Positions 11,239 to 22,199 of a DNA stretch of 64,000 nt are shown piece by piece. The notes beneath the pieces were generated by a model. It had not been told where the DNA came from and made no database searches. It saw only the letters and a list, made by a program, of their open reading frames with translations. The first letter of the stretch is position 1. The number at the start of each line of letters is the position of its first letter. Position numbers and translations under genes: made by a program. This stretch comes from Forficula auricularia (Eukaryota > Arthropoda > Insecta > Dermaptera > Forficulidae), in NCBI GenBank assembly GCA_024734495.1, contig JALMQS010000324.1, forward strand, positions 62,001 through 126,000, written 5' to 3'.

Positions 11239-12930
11239 CTGACGTGTTGTGATGTGGCCATCCACTTGACTTTACCATACAACCTGGCCCCTCACAATTA
11301 TTTATAATCATGTAGGTGAGGGGTTAGTCTTTGCATTTTTAGACTCCTGTGGGCCCACAGATTATGTATACAAAATTTGGTTGAGTTTGGTACAAGGGCC
11401 TAGATTTTCATTTTTTTGATCCTGCACTCCCCCACCCCATTTTGGGAGATTAGTTTTTGCATTTTTAGACTTCTGGGATCCCACTGATTATGTATGGAAA
11501 ATTTGGTTGAGATTGCTCAAATGGCCTAGATTTTTAATTTTTGACCCTCTACCACCCCCCATTTTGGGAGGATAGTTTTTGAATTTTTAGACTTCTGTGG
11601 GTCCACTGATTATGTATACAAAATTTGGTAGAGTTTGCTCAAATGGCCTAGATTTTTAATTTTTAACCCCACCTCCACCCCGTTAATTTTGGGTTGATAT
11701 GCACCAAAATCTAATCAGCTCTTAATCTCAATGGACCAAAACTACCTGTGAAATTTGATTTTGATATTCAGACTAGTTTTTGAGCTAGCTCGTCCACAAA
11801 AATTTGGTAACGCACATACTATCTCACAATCAGACAGACTAACAGACATTTTGACAATACAATTATTATCTCGAAAAATATAAATTTTTCGATGTTCACT
11901 ATAAGGTCTTTTTTGTAGACCGGAATACAATGGTTTCGGTCAATTTTTTTAATCAAAATAGTTTCAGCCGTTTTTTAGATATTTCGAAAAAGAAGGAAAA
12001 AACACTTTTTTTCATGCACGATTACAATACTTGACCATACCCTGTATGGTAAAGTAACAATTTAGAACACGTTTACTTTCAATCAAACGTTTCGGGAAAA
12101 TTTTCTCTTTTTCAATGGTTAATTTTCAAAAAAAAAAGAAAAAAGAAAAAAAAGTTGCTTCCTCTAAAATGTAGAAATTAACATTCTAATTTTAGAGAAA
12201 GCAACTTTTACTTTACCATACGGTATGGTCAAGTATAATAGTCGGATGAAAAAAAGTGTTTTTTTTCCTTCTTTTTTCGAAATATCTCAAAAACGGCTGA
12301 AATTATTTTGATTAAAAAAATAGGACAGAAATCATAGCATTTCGCTCTACAAAAAAGCCCTAATAAGGGAACATCGGAAAAATTATATTTTTCGAGATAA
12401 TAATTGTTTTGTCAAAATTTCTCTTAGTTAGTCTGTCTGGTTGCTATTTAGTATGTGCGCTACCAAATTTTGGTGGACGAGCTAGCTCAAAAACTAGTCT
12501 GAATATCAAAATCAAATTTCACACGTTGTTTTGGTCTATTGAAGATTAAGAGCTGATAGATTTGGTGCATATCGACCCAAAATTAGAGGGTGGAGTGGGG
12601 GTCAATAATTAAAAATCTAGGCCATTTGAGCAAACTCTACCAAATTTTGTATACATAATCAGTGGACCCCCAGAAGTCTAAAAATGCAAAAACTAACCGC
12701 CCAACATTGGGGGGAGGGAGTGTAGGGTCAAAAAATGAAAGTCTAGGTCCTTATACCAAACTCAACCAAATTTTGTATTTTTAATCAGTGGGCACCCAGG
12801 ATACTAAAAATGCAAAAACTAACCCCCCATCCCATACATGATTATAAATAATTTTATTAACTATTAAATATAAGTGAGGGGCCAGGTTGTATGGTAAAGT
12901 CAAGTGGATGGCCACATCAGAACACGCCAG
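11239..12930. mobile_element. Head-to-head dimer of the TTTACCATAC repeat
   Basis: Both outer ends read CTGACGTGT / CTGGCGTGT inward, then GTGGCCATCCACTTGACTTT. The inner ends are ACCATACCCTGTATGGTAAA (about 12033) and its inverse (about 12209). Each arm is about 800 bp and contains three tandem ~124-bp units (left arm 11320-11690) marked GCATTTTTAGACTTCTG. Single copies lie at 45341-45935 and 54722-55124. The 150-bp centre is related to the PLE family G sequence at 12945-13110. No transposase is visible. Confidence 0.7.
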
Positions 12931-13017
12931 ATTATTTTTTCTTATAATAGGTTGGAGTTGGTGGTGTTTCACATTTATTTTTTTTTTGAAAATTTACCAT
13001 TGAAAAGGAGAGGTATT

Positions 13018-13050
13018 CTGACGAAACGTTTCGTTGAAAATAAACGTGTT
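13018..13050 (+). ncRNA. Hammerhead-like motif, PLE family G
   Basis: CTGACGA (13018-13024), a perfect 4-bp stem II AACG-TTT-CGTT (13025-13035), then GAA (13036-13038). N7 is C, which the hammerhead core tolerates. Stem III and stem I are not obvious. Confidence 0.45.
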
Positions 13051-13104
13051 CTAAAATGTTTCACAAGTACCAACACCAAATTCCTTAAAACTAAACGTGT
13101 TCTA
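13041..13104 (-). mobile_element. 38-bp PLE tail micro-insertion with 13-bp target duplication
   Basis: TAAACGTGTTCTA occurs at 13041-13053 and 13092-13104. The 38 bp between starts AAATGTTTCACAAGTACCAA and ends CCTTAAAAC, which is the tail of family C (compare 56460-56498). No pLTR or coding part is present. The strand is nominal: the tail reads 5' to 3' on plus. Confidence 0.75.
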
Positions 13105-13291
13105 GATTGTTTTCTTAAAGATTTGTATTTTTTTTTTAATATTTTATATACAATCAATAAATATTTTTTTCTTTGATATATAGATATGTTTCATCAAGAA
13201 GTGGACACCTTCTTTGATTTTTCTTTATGAATCAACAACTCTGTTTCTTTAGGCAAAAAATATTCTTTTCAAATTAAATATATTAATTAAA

Positions 13292-13400
13292 GGAGACAAT
13301 AAAAGAGTGTGTCTTCTGCTGGAATTATAAATTTTATTTATTTATAACGAGACTATAGTTTCGAGGGCTTTGCCCTCTTCAACAGTTTATTATAATTGAT
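13292..13400 (-). mobile_element. PLE family B pLTR fragment
   Basis: Inverse of the 6640-6760 module. The core is degenerate (CTGTTGA at 13385-13379), but stem II GAGGGC-AAA-GCCCTC is perfect, followed by GAA and ACTATAGT, then C. Confidence 0.6.
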
Positions 13401-13529
13401 TCACAGGTATTAATGTATGAATGTGCCAGAGTGGAAATTGGTGAGTTATGAATTGAACCATTTATACTCTATTAGAGATACATTTAAACTGTACTTATAT
13501 CATATTCGCACCCGATTAACAGGAATTTT

Positions 13530-13875
13530 AGGCCCTCCACTATTCGATTGCAAGATAGTGATATCAGAGACAGAGTTGAATTTTTAATGAACAAAAAACT
13601 GAAATATAGTCTAAAAACTTCAAACTCTTAGAAATCAACAACTTCCAAAGAATTTAAAAAATAACAACCAATTTGAAACTTTCAAGTTTAGCGATAGAAT
13701 TAAAAATTTCACAAATACTATATTCACCGATTCAGAAAAAGATTTATTGAATAAAGGCCGCAATCATTGCATATATTCAATAATAAATAAAAATGAACTA
13801 GAGAACATCACGGTAAACATAGAGTTTTCATTGATTAAAAACCAAAAAAACTATATTAACCATTCTATCCACCAG
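13530..13875 (+). pseudogene. PLE N-terminal coding relic
   Basis: One frame is open across about 13667-13870. It reads NQFETFKFSDRIKNFTNTIF, then TDSEKDLLNKGRNHCIYS. The phrase 'SEKDLLNKG' resembles the conserved 'ell-leu-asn-lys-gly' block near the start of PLE polyproteins, upstream of the reverse transcriptase. An upstream segment (LQDSDIRDRVEFLMNKKLKY) is broken by stops. Reverse transcriptase and endonuclease are absent. It lies next to a family B pLTR in the opposite orientation. Recognition is by motif only and moderate. Confidence 0.5.
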
Positions 13876-13959
13876 TTCCATTTACACGTCATTCGGAAAC
13901 CGACCCTATTTATAGATTAAGCATCGCTTATAACGCCCTTTCCCAAAAAATATGCGTTT

Positions 13960-14183
13960 TGAATTTTACTATAGATACCAACAGAATGTCTAGAATTATA
14001 AAAATAAACACACTTTCATATATTTAAATATGTACTCACTATCATAATTATTATATCTGATTTACACTGTATTATTGTTTATTATTTGTATGTTGAACTT
14101 TATTGTTTTTTTCTCTACTTTTTACTAAGTAGTGTTTCTTTGTATTACTTTTTGTAATGTTTTTAAAGGCATATGCCGTTGAA

Positions 14184-14214
<31 letters not shown>

Positions 14215-14217
14215 ATA
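13960..14217 (+). mobile_element. LINE 3' end with (AAAT)n tail
   Basis: AT-rich 3'-UTR-like sequence ends AAAGGCATATGCCGTTG and then an AATA microsatellite (14182-14217), typical of Jockey/CR1-like LINE tails in arthropods. The upstream coding part is not recognisable. 14218-14926 contains nothing I can name. Confidence 0.5.
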
Positions 14218-14926
14218 TGAATAAAACAATATTTGCTAAAATTTTTGAAAAAACAATCCAGTCAAATCATAATAAAATTAATTTCAAAGAAAATAAAAAT
14301 TAAAAACTTTTAAAATCAAAAATCAGGGAAAGTCTCCTTCAATATATAAAAATTCTGCTACCCTCGGCACAAAAAATTTCAATTTAAATAATGAATCTTC
14401 ATCATTAAAAAGTGTAATTATAATAAAAAATGGATTTGAGAATTTTTTAATGGATTTCAGTATATAGAAATATTTCTGCGAATTTTGCCCGTCTAGGTAA
14501 AGATAATCTTATCTTTTAACGGGATTCTTTCTTTCCATTCATTCTCCTTGGATTAGTTGGTGTCGAGAAATGCTCGAGGCACCATCCACGAACACTCTAC
14601 TAACACAGAAAAGTACAATAACAACCCTTAATTTATTCGCCTATATTTTATATATAACATTTTTACAATAAGTCCAAAAACAAATAATGTTTAGAAATTA
14701 AATTATTTTCCAAAAAACACAACATATTTTTTATTTTTTAAAGAAAAGTGTAAGTAGGTAGTAGGTATGTGGTGTACTATATTGAATTCTTGATCACTAT
14801 AAATGAGCCTTCTTTTAAAATAACTTGACATGCTATTATACTCATTAATAGCTATTCATAATTGTATTACTAGCCAAAGATTAAAACAATCATGATGAGA
14901 CATAATTAATTAATATATTAATTAAA

Positions 14927-15110
14927 CCAGCTGCGTAGCCCGCCTTCGGCCGGCATCTTGCTGGACACGCCCTCTGAACTACGCAGTGGGTTTTAAAATA
15001 ATAATTTTAATTCCTAATTTTAATAAATTTTATTTCTCATGAACTATAAGGTGGATTTTAAAATTAAAAAAATCACTTCACTGTCGTAATAATTATACAA
15101 ATGCAATGTA
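14927..15110 (-). mobile_element. Helitron-like 3' end
   Basis: The minus strand ends GAAGGCGGGCTACGCAGCTGG followed by T, a match to the Helitron end at 39488-39509 (hairpin, then CTRR, then T). The 5' end was not found. The adjacent block (AATAAATTTTATTT, TCATGAACTAT) also occurs at 36240-36330 and, inverted, at 42390-42430. From 15111 to 15790 nothing else is seen. Confidence 0.5.
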
Positions 15111-15796
15111 ATTATTACCAAGTAATTAAATAGTAGACAACTCTTTTCCGAAACCCTAATAATACTTTAAATCTCAATCCACCGAAGAGCTCGACCAAGG
15201 TGAGTGGATCACAGAAAAAAGGGAAATTTTTGAAATAACTCTATCACCAACGGTAACAATGTTTTTGAAGGTTTTATTGTTTAAAATCAAAACTACATTA
15301 TACTTACTATTATTAATCTTTCACATTTATAGCTAAATCGATTAAAACATATTTTTATTTTATTTTTATTATAAATTTAAATATTTTAAAAATTTTGAAT
15401 TGATATAAAAAAACTTATTTTTAAATTTTTCGAAAATTACTTCTTTTTGAATATTTTTTTTAGATCAAGTTCTAGATTAAAAATTTTGAATTCTCATAAC
15501 TTTGCACTCCTCTATAAATTAAAAAAATGTTTTTTTGATTTTAATTTTATAATTGATATTTTATTACTAGGTACGCCTGGTAGGCAGGCGAATCACTTGC
15601 CTGGCAGTTGGCTCTAAATATTATTGAATTCAGAAGCGAAAAAAATGTTTATATTTATAACTTCAATATGTCTGAAACATCTCGAGCATGATTTTTCTGT
15701 CTGTCTGCATAATGTGCCTGTGTATTTGGATTCCGAGACTTTCGATAACTCAAGAAAAAAAAGTTTTAGAAAGTTCTTTTTTATAACAATTTAAAT

Positions 15797-15896
15797 AGTG
15801 TATATTTTTTATTTTTCACCCCACCCCCGAAAACAATATACACTATTTAATAGTGTATATTTTTTATTTTTCACTCCACTCCCAAAAACAATATAA
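15797..15896 (+). repeat. Two-copy tandem repeat, ~55 bp
   Basis: AATAGTGTATATTTTTTATT followed by a C-rich run and AACAATAT occurs twice in a row. Confidence 0.7.
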
Positions 15897-15989
15897 TAAT
15901 CATTTCGTTATTATATCGTAAGTTCATTTTATAGTAAATTTCATTTTTTTTTGTTTTTTTTAGTTTGAAAATCTTATAATTTTAATTTT

Positions 15990-16350
15990 TAACCCCCCCC
16001 CCCCCCCATTAATTTTTGGTCCGATTTGAACCAAAATATAATCAGATCTTAATCTCAATGCATTAAAACTACATGTGAAATTTCGTTTTGATATTCACCC
16101 TAGTTTTAAAAATTTGTAACCTACTAACAGATATTTTTACAAATCGGTTATTATCTCGAAAAAGATAATTTTTTCTATATTCACTTATGAAGTCTTTTTT
16201 GTAGACCAAAATGTTATGGTTTCGCCGAATTTTTTTTAATCAAAATAGTTTAAGCCGTTTTTGACATATTTCGAAAAAAACGAAGCAAAAAAAACACTTT
16301 TTCCATTCACGATTACAATACTTGACCATACCCTGTATGATAAAGTAAAA
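15990..16350 (-). repeat. Partial TTTACCATAC repeat
   Basis: It ends with CTTGACCATACCCTGTATGA and shares GTAGACCAAAATGTTATGG-like blocks with 11700-12050. A C homopolymer at about 15995-16008 starts it. Confidence 0.5.
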
Positions 16351-16389
16351 ATCACGTCGGCGTCAGTCGTCTTGCAAGTATAGAAAATA

Positions 16390-17185
16390 AGTACCTGGAG
16401 CCACCGAGCGATGCACGGTAACCAAATTAAAAAAATACAAGTATATATAGTACACGCCCTCTAGACCCCCTCCCCCCGAAACCACGCATTTCGCCACCAC
16501 CCCCACCCAAACCCCCACTCCTCCCCACCCATCTACATGGGCCCCTACCCCCGGATCTTCCACAAGTGCACCCCACCTCCTCCACCTCCCACATCACCCC
16601 ACCCCGAACCCAGTTTTTGCATTTCTAGCTTTCTTGTGGTCCACATATTATGTGTATATTTGTTTCCTCGTACACCAATTTGCCCACATTCGTTTATATT
16701 GATAAACATTATAAAAAATAAATAGGAAAATAATAATAAAAAAAATAATCGTATAGGATCTGAAATAAAAACATAAAATTAAATAAGATTTGTTTTCAAG
16801 TTATATAAAAAAGCCACTTCAACCACTGTAAACACACCTGTTTTGTTATGAATCCAGCTGTAATGTTATGATTTAGACACCTGTTAATTTAAAAAAAAAT
16901 TCTAATTTTAATATAATATAATAATATTTGTTATAGCTGTTAGTAGGTTTTAAAATTAAAAAAACAATTAATAAATAAAAGATAATTGAAAAAATGTAAA
17001 CAAACTTTTTTATTGAGATTTTCATTTATAAATAATTACTTTAATTAAGCAAAGATCAATTAAGATGAAATTTGTCGAGGTCCAGGCCTAGCCAGATCGC
17101 TGTCTCATCCTCAAAACTTGTTAATAGAGTTGGTTTCATCAAAATCGGTTGGGCCGTTTTCAAAATAGAACATAGATACAAATAT
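16390..17185 (+). repeat. Third (direct) copy of the large duplicated unit
   Basis: It starts with the GC-rich block GGAGCCACCGAGCGATGCAC, the same as 23640-24370 and the inverse of 17276-17931. Together with the next copy it forms a palindrome centred on the (TA)n at 17181-17255. No coding potential. Confidence 0.7.
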
Positions 17186-17275
17186 ATATATATATATATG
17201 TACATATATATACCATATATATATATATATACCATATATATATAATTTTTGCTCGTTTAATAAGACTTTATATAT

Positions 17276-19383
17276 ATGAGAAAACGATCTGGCTAGATCT
17301 GGACCTCGACAAATTTCATCTTAATTGATCTTTTCTTAATTAAAGTTATTATTGATAGATGAAAATCTCAATAAAAAAGTTTGTTTACATTTTTCAATTA
17401 TCTCATATTTTTAATTGGTTTTTTTAATTTTAAAACCCACAAATAGGTTATAACAAATATTATTATATTATATTAAAATTGGGAATTTTTTTAATTAACA
17501 GGTGTCTAAATCATAACTTTTCAGGTGGATTCATAACAAAACAGTTGTGTTTACAAATAAAGTGGTTGAAGTGGCTTTTTTTATATAAATTGGAAACAAA
17601 TCTTATTTAATTTTATGTTTTTATTTCAGATCCTATACGATTATTTTTTTTTATTATTATTTTCCTATTTATTTTTTTATAATGTTTATCAATATGAACG
17701 AATGTGAACAAATTACTTATTTGAGTAAACAAATATACACATAATATGTGGATCACTAGAAAGCTCAAATGCAGAAACTGGGTGCGGGGTGAGGTGAATG
17801 TGGGGATCGGGGGTTGGGAGGGGCTGGTGGGGCGGAGTGGGTGCAGTCGTGGGGGTGAGGTGTGTGGTTTCGGGAGGGTGGGTGAGAGTCAGGGGTTACC
17901 GTGCATCGCTCGGTGGCTCCAGGTACTTCTATTTATGAATGGATCGTTTCCAAGTCATTGATATTTTATTCCTTCCACTAAAAATAATCGCCCAAATATG
18001 TTTTTATTATTTATTTTTTATCACAACTACGTGGTAAATAATTTCATTTTTTTAAGTTACTTCGAATATATTATTCTAACAAATATTAGTTTTTCATCAA
18101 GATGGTGAAAGTCCTTCAATGAAAAAAATAAAATAATGATCATTTTCCCACTCTTTCCCAATCTACCATATGTAAAAAAAATTTCATTTTTAATTGCAAT
18201 TATTTCATGTTTGGTGTCGATAAATCGTCTTCAAATTTTAACAGTGTGTTTATTATGCTTTTGCAAATTTCATCGAATACGGCATCATTTTCTTTATTTA
18301 TCAAATTTAATATTAGATTTTTTTTAATATATTTTAGGACCTTCGCCCCAAACGGATACCTACTGATTTGTGTGAGTGAGGGTAGTAGTCAGCAATTACT
18401 TCTTGTGGCTTAAACTCCACAGTCCCTGAGATGGAAATCGACCATCTTGAACAATGAATCAGCCTTTCCCATAAAAATATCTTAAATTTCTCTAATCTTA
18501 TTGCTATAAGCAAGCTATGACGTGTCTATAGTACTCTAGAAGTTTCCGACCTTATATATTGAGAGTTCTTAGAAATGGATTAGTCAAGAATATTATAGTT
18601 TAGTTGGATTTTATAATACAAGGTAGATCGTTTATATTATCTATTGTACATGAAGTTAGCAACCCTGATATTTGTATGTTGGCAACCATGATATTTTCGG
18701 AGGGCTTCAAGGGAGATGTAAAAAAAAACTACTTTATATATTTTTGCAAATTCGACAGCAATTATTCAATGCGAGAAAATAAATATTAATTAAAAATTGA
18801 CTAGTAAATGCCTGACAGATAATATAGTGCACATCAATTCACTATATTCTCTCACAACAAATATAAAGTAACGAAATTATTATAATATTTATTTTCTACT
18901 TTCTATTCTATTTTAAATTATATTAATTTAATTTTTTGAATATTTTGTTTTTCAAAATATCTTTTAACATTTTGATAAAGGTTACGTTCAGAAAGGAATG
19001 CATAGTGCAGTATGTAGGAGTGGGGGTCAAACTAGGATAGGAGAGGACAATTTTGGATTTCCTGGTTCATAGTTCATTTGGCTTTTCATCTGCAGACACC
19101 TGCTCAATTCTCCAGAAACCAAACGTTTTTTGTGAAACCTACTTCGTATCTTGCTCAGTTTTATTATTATACTAAACGTAAGTAACATGGTCTTTATTTA
19201 TCTATTAAATTATTAATTTAATATTACTAATGTCACCTCAAAATTATTTTCAATAGATTAGTGATAATTTTTTTTCTAATATATTGAAGGTAAAGTGAAA
19301 TTTTTTAATTATGTTGAAATATTGACAAAGAATGATTTGAGCTATAAATTTTGTTAAGGGAGAATGGTGTAGGTTCTTGGTGA
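17276..19383. repeat. Left arm of a 2.1-kb inverted duplication
   Basis: It is the inverse of 22146-24292 with small differences. It starts CGATCTGGCTAGATCTGGAC and ends with an F-type PLE tail. It includes a GC-rich block (17760-17930), a single-copy-looking block (18340-18530) and a copy of the family A micro-insertion (about 19127-19170). No gene is evident; short frames are not shared intact by both arms. Confidence 0.8.
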
Positions 19384-19751
19384 AAAATATATATAAATGG
19401 TATATATATATAATTTTTGCTCGTTTAATAAGACTTATATATATATGAATAAAACCTGTCTTAATATTCAAAAAAGTACAAAAGAAACATTATACAAGCT
19501 GTATAAGTAAAATACAAAGGAACTAAATACTAGAGAAAATAAATTTCTTTTATTGATTTTATTTATAATAAAATAATTATAAAAAATAAATTGAAATTAA
19601 TATAAAAGAAAATATAAATAAAATAATATTAGTAAAGCACTCCCCCCCCCACCTTCACTCCTATGGAGAAAAAATAATCCTTTAGTTAGGATGAATTTTG
19701 AAGTCACCCTAATAGTTAAACATAAATTGATCAATTAATACATTATCCAGT

Positions 19752-20753
19752 TTATTCTAAATTAACAGTTGTGTGATTAATTTCGAATTTAACTAATTCA
19801 GGGCATAAATTACGTAAAATTTTGGGATCGAGAAGAATATTGTCAGTAGTAACTATACTCAAATGTATAATTTGCCATCCAATGCTTGTTAATAATTCAG
19901 TAAGTTCTCTAATTTGATCAAAATTTTCACAATCTAAAGTTATTTTCTTGAGCAAAGGAAATTTTGAAAGATTTTCAATACAATGGTTATTTGGGTTAGA
20001 TAGACGAATCTCTTCCAATTTGGGACAAAATTTTATAAAATGTTCCAAAGTGCTTAAGCTTGTACCTTCATCATAAAAATTGGTTATGTTAGATAATTGT
20101 TTTATAAATTCATCATCATTAATATAAGAGGGCATCACTTCAGCAAAATTAAGTGCATAGCCAAAACTTTTCAAATTGGGTAGAAGTTTTAAAAGTTTGA
20201 TGCAATCGGAAGCATTTAAAAATATTCCAAAGATATATTCGATTTTCAAGAGTCCGGTGTGAACATCAGGATCATGCAGGTCAAAATCATCATTGAACAA
20301 GAGTTGTCGAATTGCACAACTTTGGGTGAAACCAATTGTCACTCGCAGAGATTTCGAGCCTTTGATTTGTTTCAGAAAAAAATTGAAATTCTCTTTGTTC
20401 TCAAATTTGATTCGAAAATTTCTCAAATCGATTGTTGCGATATTCGGACAGGATCTCGGTATTAATTCCAAAATAGATTTGATTGTCTGTTGATTGTTTG
20501 AAAATTGTATAAAGTCGAAACATTTTGTCCTCTGGTCAAGGAAAATAGGAAGACATTTCAATCGGATTTCTTCGTTAAGGGTTTATTTTCCCAGGAACCT
20601 CGCCAACATTTTGTATTTATCTATAGGGAGGATACAATTTACAATTTTCTTCTTCTCAACCAATCCAGCATTTTGTTCTAGTCCCTCCAGGAGAATTTCA
20701 AACAGCCTATCCAATTCCATAGCTGTTAGTCTTCTTAATGTTTGAAAAGGCAT
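19752..20753 (-). pseudogene. Leucine-rich-repeat-like protein gene with one in-frame stop
   Basis: From ATG at 20753 the frame reads 56 codons (MPFQTLRRLTAMELDRLFEI at the start), meets TAA at 20585-20583, and continues in the same frame for 276 codons to the final TAA. The downstream part has regular leucine-rich spacing (LLPNLKSFGYAL, CPKLEEIRLSNPNNH, FPLLKKITLDCENF, LCPELVKFEINHT), as in F-box/LRR-type substrate receptors. The N-terminus is short and leucine-rich; I cannot confirm an F-box. There is no signal peptide or membrane segment. The frame is otherwise undamaged for 1 kb, which is striking in this window. The stop could be a true null allele, a base error, or read-through. No TATA box or intron could be assigned. 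It sits in the loop between the two 2.1-kb inverted arms. Confidence 0.6.
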
Positions 20754-21085
20754 TATGAGATCTGAAACATAGAAGAAGAGAAGATTATTTTCTATGTTCC
20801 AATTTATGTAATAGGTAGAAAAGAAAATAAATTATGTTGCCTCCCCGATTCGCCCTTGTTTCTTACTTAATGGAATTCGGGCAAAGATATATAGTAAAAA
20901 ATAAATCAAATAACTTAGTAAATGAATGCAATAGTTTCAAGAAAAGTTTTTAAGAGGAAAATTAGAAAAAAATATATAATTTAGTTTCTTTTTGCCGAGA
21001 ATAGCAGAATTTTTATAAATTGAAGAAGACAATAAAAGAGTGTGTCTTCTGCTGGAAAAATAAATTTTTAATTTATTTATAACGA

Positions 21086-21120
21086 GACTATAGTTTCGTG
21101 GGCTTTGCTCTCTTCATCAG
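21086..21120 (-). ncRNA. Hammerhead-like motif, PLE family B (mismatched stem II)
   Basis: CTGATGA (21120-21114), stem II with two mismatches, GAA (21097-21095), ACTATAGT (21094-21087), C at 21086. Confidence 0.45.
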
Positions 21121-21228
21121 TCTATTAGAATTCATTCACAGCATTTGATGTATGAAAGTGAGTTTTACACGGAGTCTGAAAAAATTATGATTCACCATTC
21201 ATACTGTTGTGAATCATTTGTTAGTAGA

Positions 21229-21266
21229 CTGATGAAGAGGGCAAAGTTCTCGAAACTATAGTCTCG
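21229..21266 (+). ncRNA. Hammerhead-like motif, PLE family B (intact core)
   Basis: CTGATGA (21229-21235), A, a six-pair stem II GAGGGC-AAA-GTTCTC (21237-21251), GAA (21252-21254), self-complementary ACTATAGT (21255-21262), C at 21263. Stem I offers only two pairs (AG with UC order A-U, G-C). Self-pairing of stem III favours a dimeric fold. Confidence 0.6.
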
Positions 21267-21589
21267 TTATAAATAAATTAAAATTTTATTTTTCCAGCAG
21301 AAGACATACTCTTTTATTATTTCCTTCAACATATAATTTATTGTTAGGCCAATGATCTGAAATTAGGGCATAGTATTTTATATTTGTAAAATGTAAGTTT
21401 ATACTAAATTCCAACTTTATAGCTCAAATCATTCTTTGTCAAATATTTTCAAAATAATTAAAATTCTGATAAAATGGTATCTACTTAATTTAAAAAATTT
21501 CACTTTAGGTACTTACCTTCAATATATTAGAAAAAAAATATCACTAATCTATTGAAAATAATTTTGAGGGGACAATTATATATTGTAGG

Positions 21590-21885
21590 AGACAATAAAA
21601 GAGTGTGTCTTTTTCTGGAAAAATAAATTTCTAATTTATTTAAAACGAGACTATAGTTTCAGAGGACTTTGCCCTCTTCATATTACAATTGATTCACAAC
21701 AGTATAAATGGTGAATCATAATTTGTTCACCCCACGTGTAAAACTCACTTTTATACGCAATTGCTGTGAATCAATTGTAATAGACTGAGGAAGAGGGCAA
21801 AGCTTTCGAAACTATAGTCTCGTTATAAATAAATTAAAAATTTATTTTTCCAGCATAATGACACTTTTTAATGTCTCCTTCAATA
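21590..21885. mobile_element. PLE family B, second inverted pLTR pair
   Basis: The minus copy (21595-21690) has lost CTGATGA; the plus copy (21740-21880) keeps a core with N7=G at 21785-21819. Same layout as 21000-21340, so the pair layout is recurrent. Confidence 0.68.
21785..21819 (+). ncRNA. Hammerhead-like motif, PLE family B (N7=G)
   Basis: CTGAGGA (21785-21791), stem II GAGGGC-AAA-GCTTTC with all six positions paired (two or three G-U), GAA (21808-21810), ACTATAGT, C at 21819. Confidence 0.55.
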
Positions 21886-21972
21886 TATTATAATTTATTG
21901 CTAGGCCAATAAGCTGAAATTATGGCATAGTATTTTATATTTGTAAAATGTAAGTTTATACTAAATTTCAAC

Positions 21973-22199
21973 TTTATAAGCTCAAGTAAAGAAAATTTCT
22001 GAAAATCATTTTAGAAAATTTTTTAAAATATAAAATACTAGGTAGGTTTCACATAAGTATTTGTGTTTATGTGGAACCTACCTAGTATTTTATATTTTAA
22101 GTTTTCAAAAAAAAATTTCCAAAATTTTCTTTACTTTATTTAAAATGTTTCACCAAGAACCTACACCATTCTCCCTTAACAAAATAATTTATAGCTCAA
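21973..22199 (+). mobile_element. PLE family F insertion with target duplication
   Basis: TTTATAAGCTCAA (21973-21985) and TTTATAGCTCAA (22188-22199) flank a 202-bp insert. The uninterrupted site is seen at about 21415-21430. Inside, an inverted and a direct pLTR edge (ACTAGGTAGGTTTCACAT and its inverse) face each other, followed by the tail TGTTTCACCAAGAACC to CTCCCTTAAC. No hammerhead core is seen in this family. Confidence 0.75.

Larger units (their letters stand above)
12945..13140 (+). mobile_element. PLE family G fragment with hammerhead-like core and nested tail micro-insertion
   Basis: GGTTGGAGTTGGTGGTGTTT (family D-like edge) is followed by a hammerhead-like core (13018-13038) and ATAAACGTGTTCTA. 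Inside lies a 38-bp piece of another PLE tail (13054-13091) between two copies of TAAACGTGTTCTA. Confidence 0.55.
21000..21340. mobile_element. PLE family B, inverted pLTR pair
   Basis: The minus copy (21010-21145) and plus copy (21200-21330) face each other; both end in AGCAGAAGACAYACTC-like edges. Each carries a hammerhead-like core; the plus one is well formed. No coding sequence lies between them. Confidence 0.7.

Noticed and set aside
17181..17255. Replication origin or promoter in the (TA)n
   Set aside because: Explained as the centre of a palindrome of two repeat copies.
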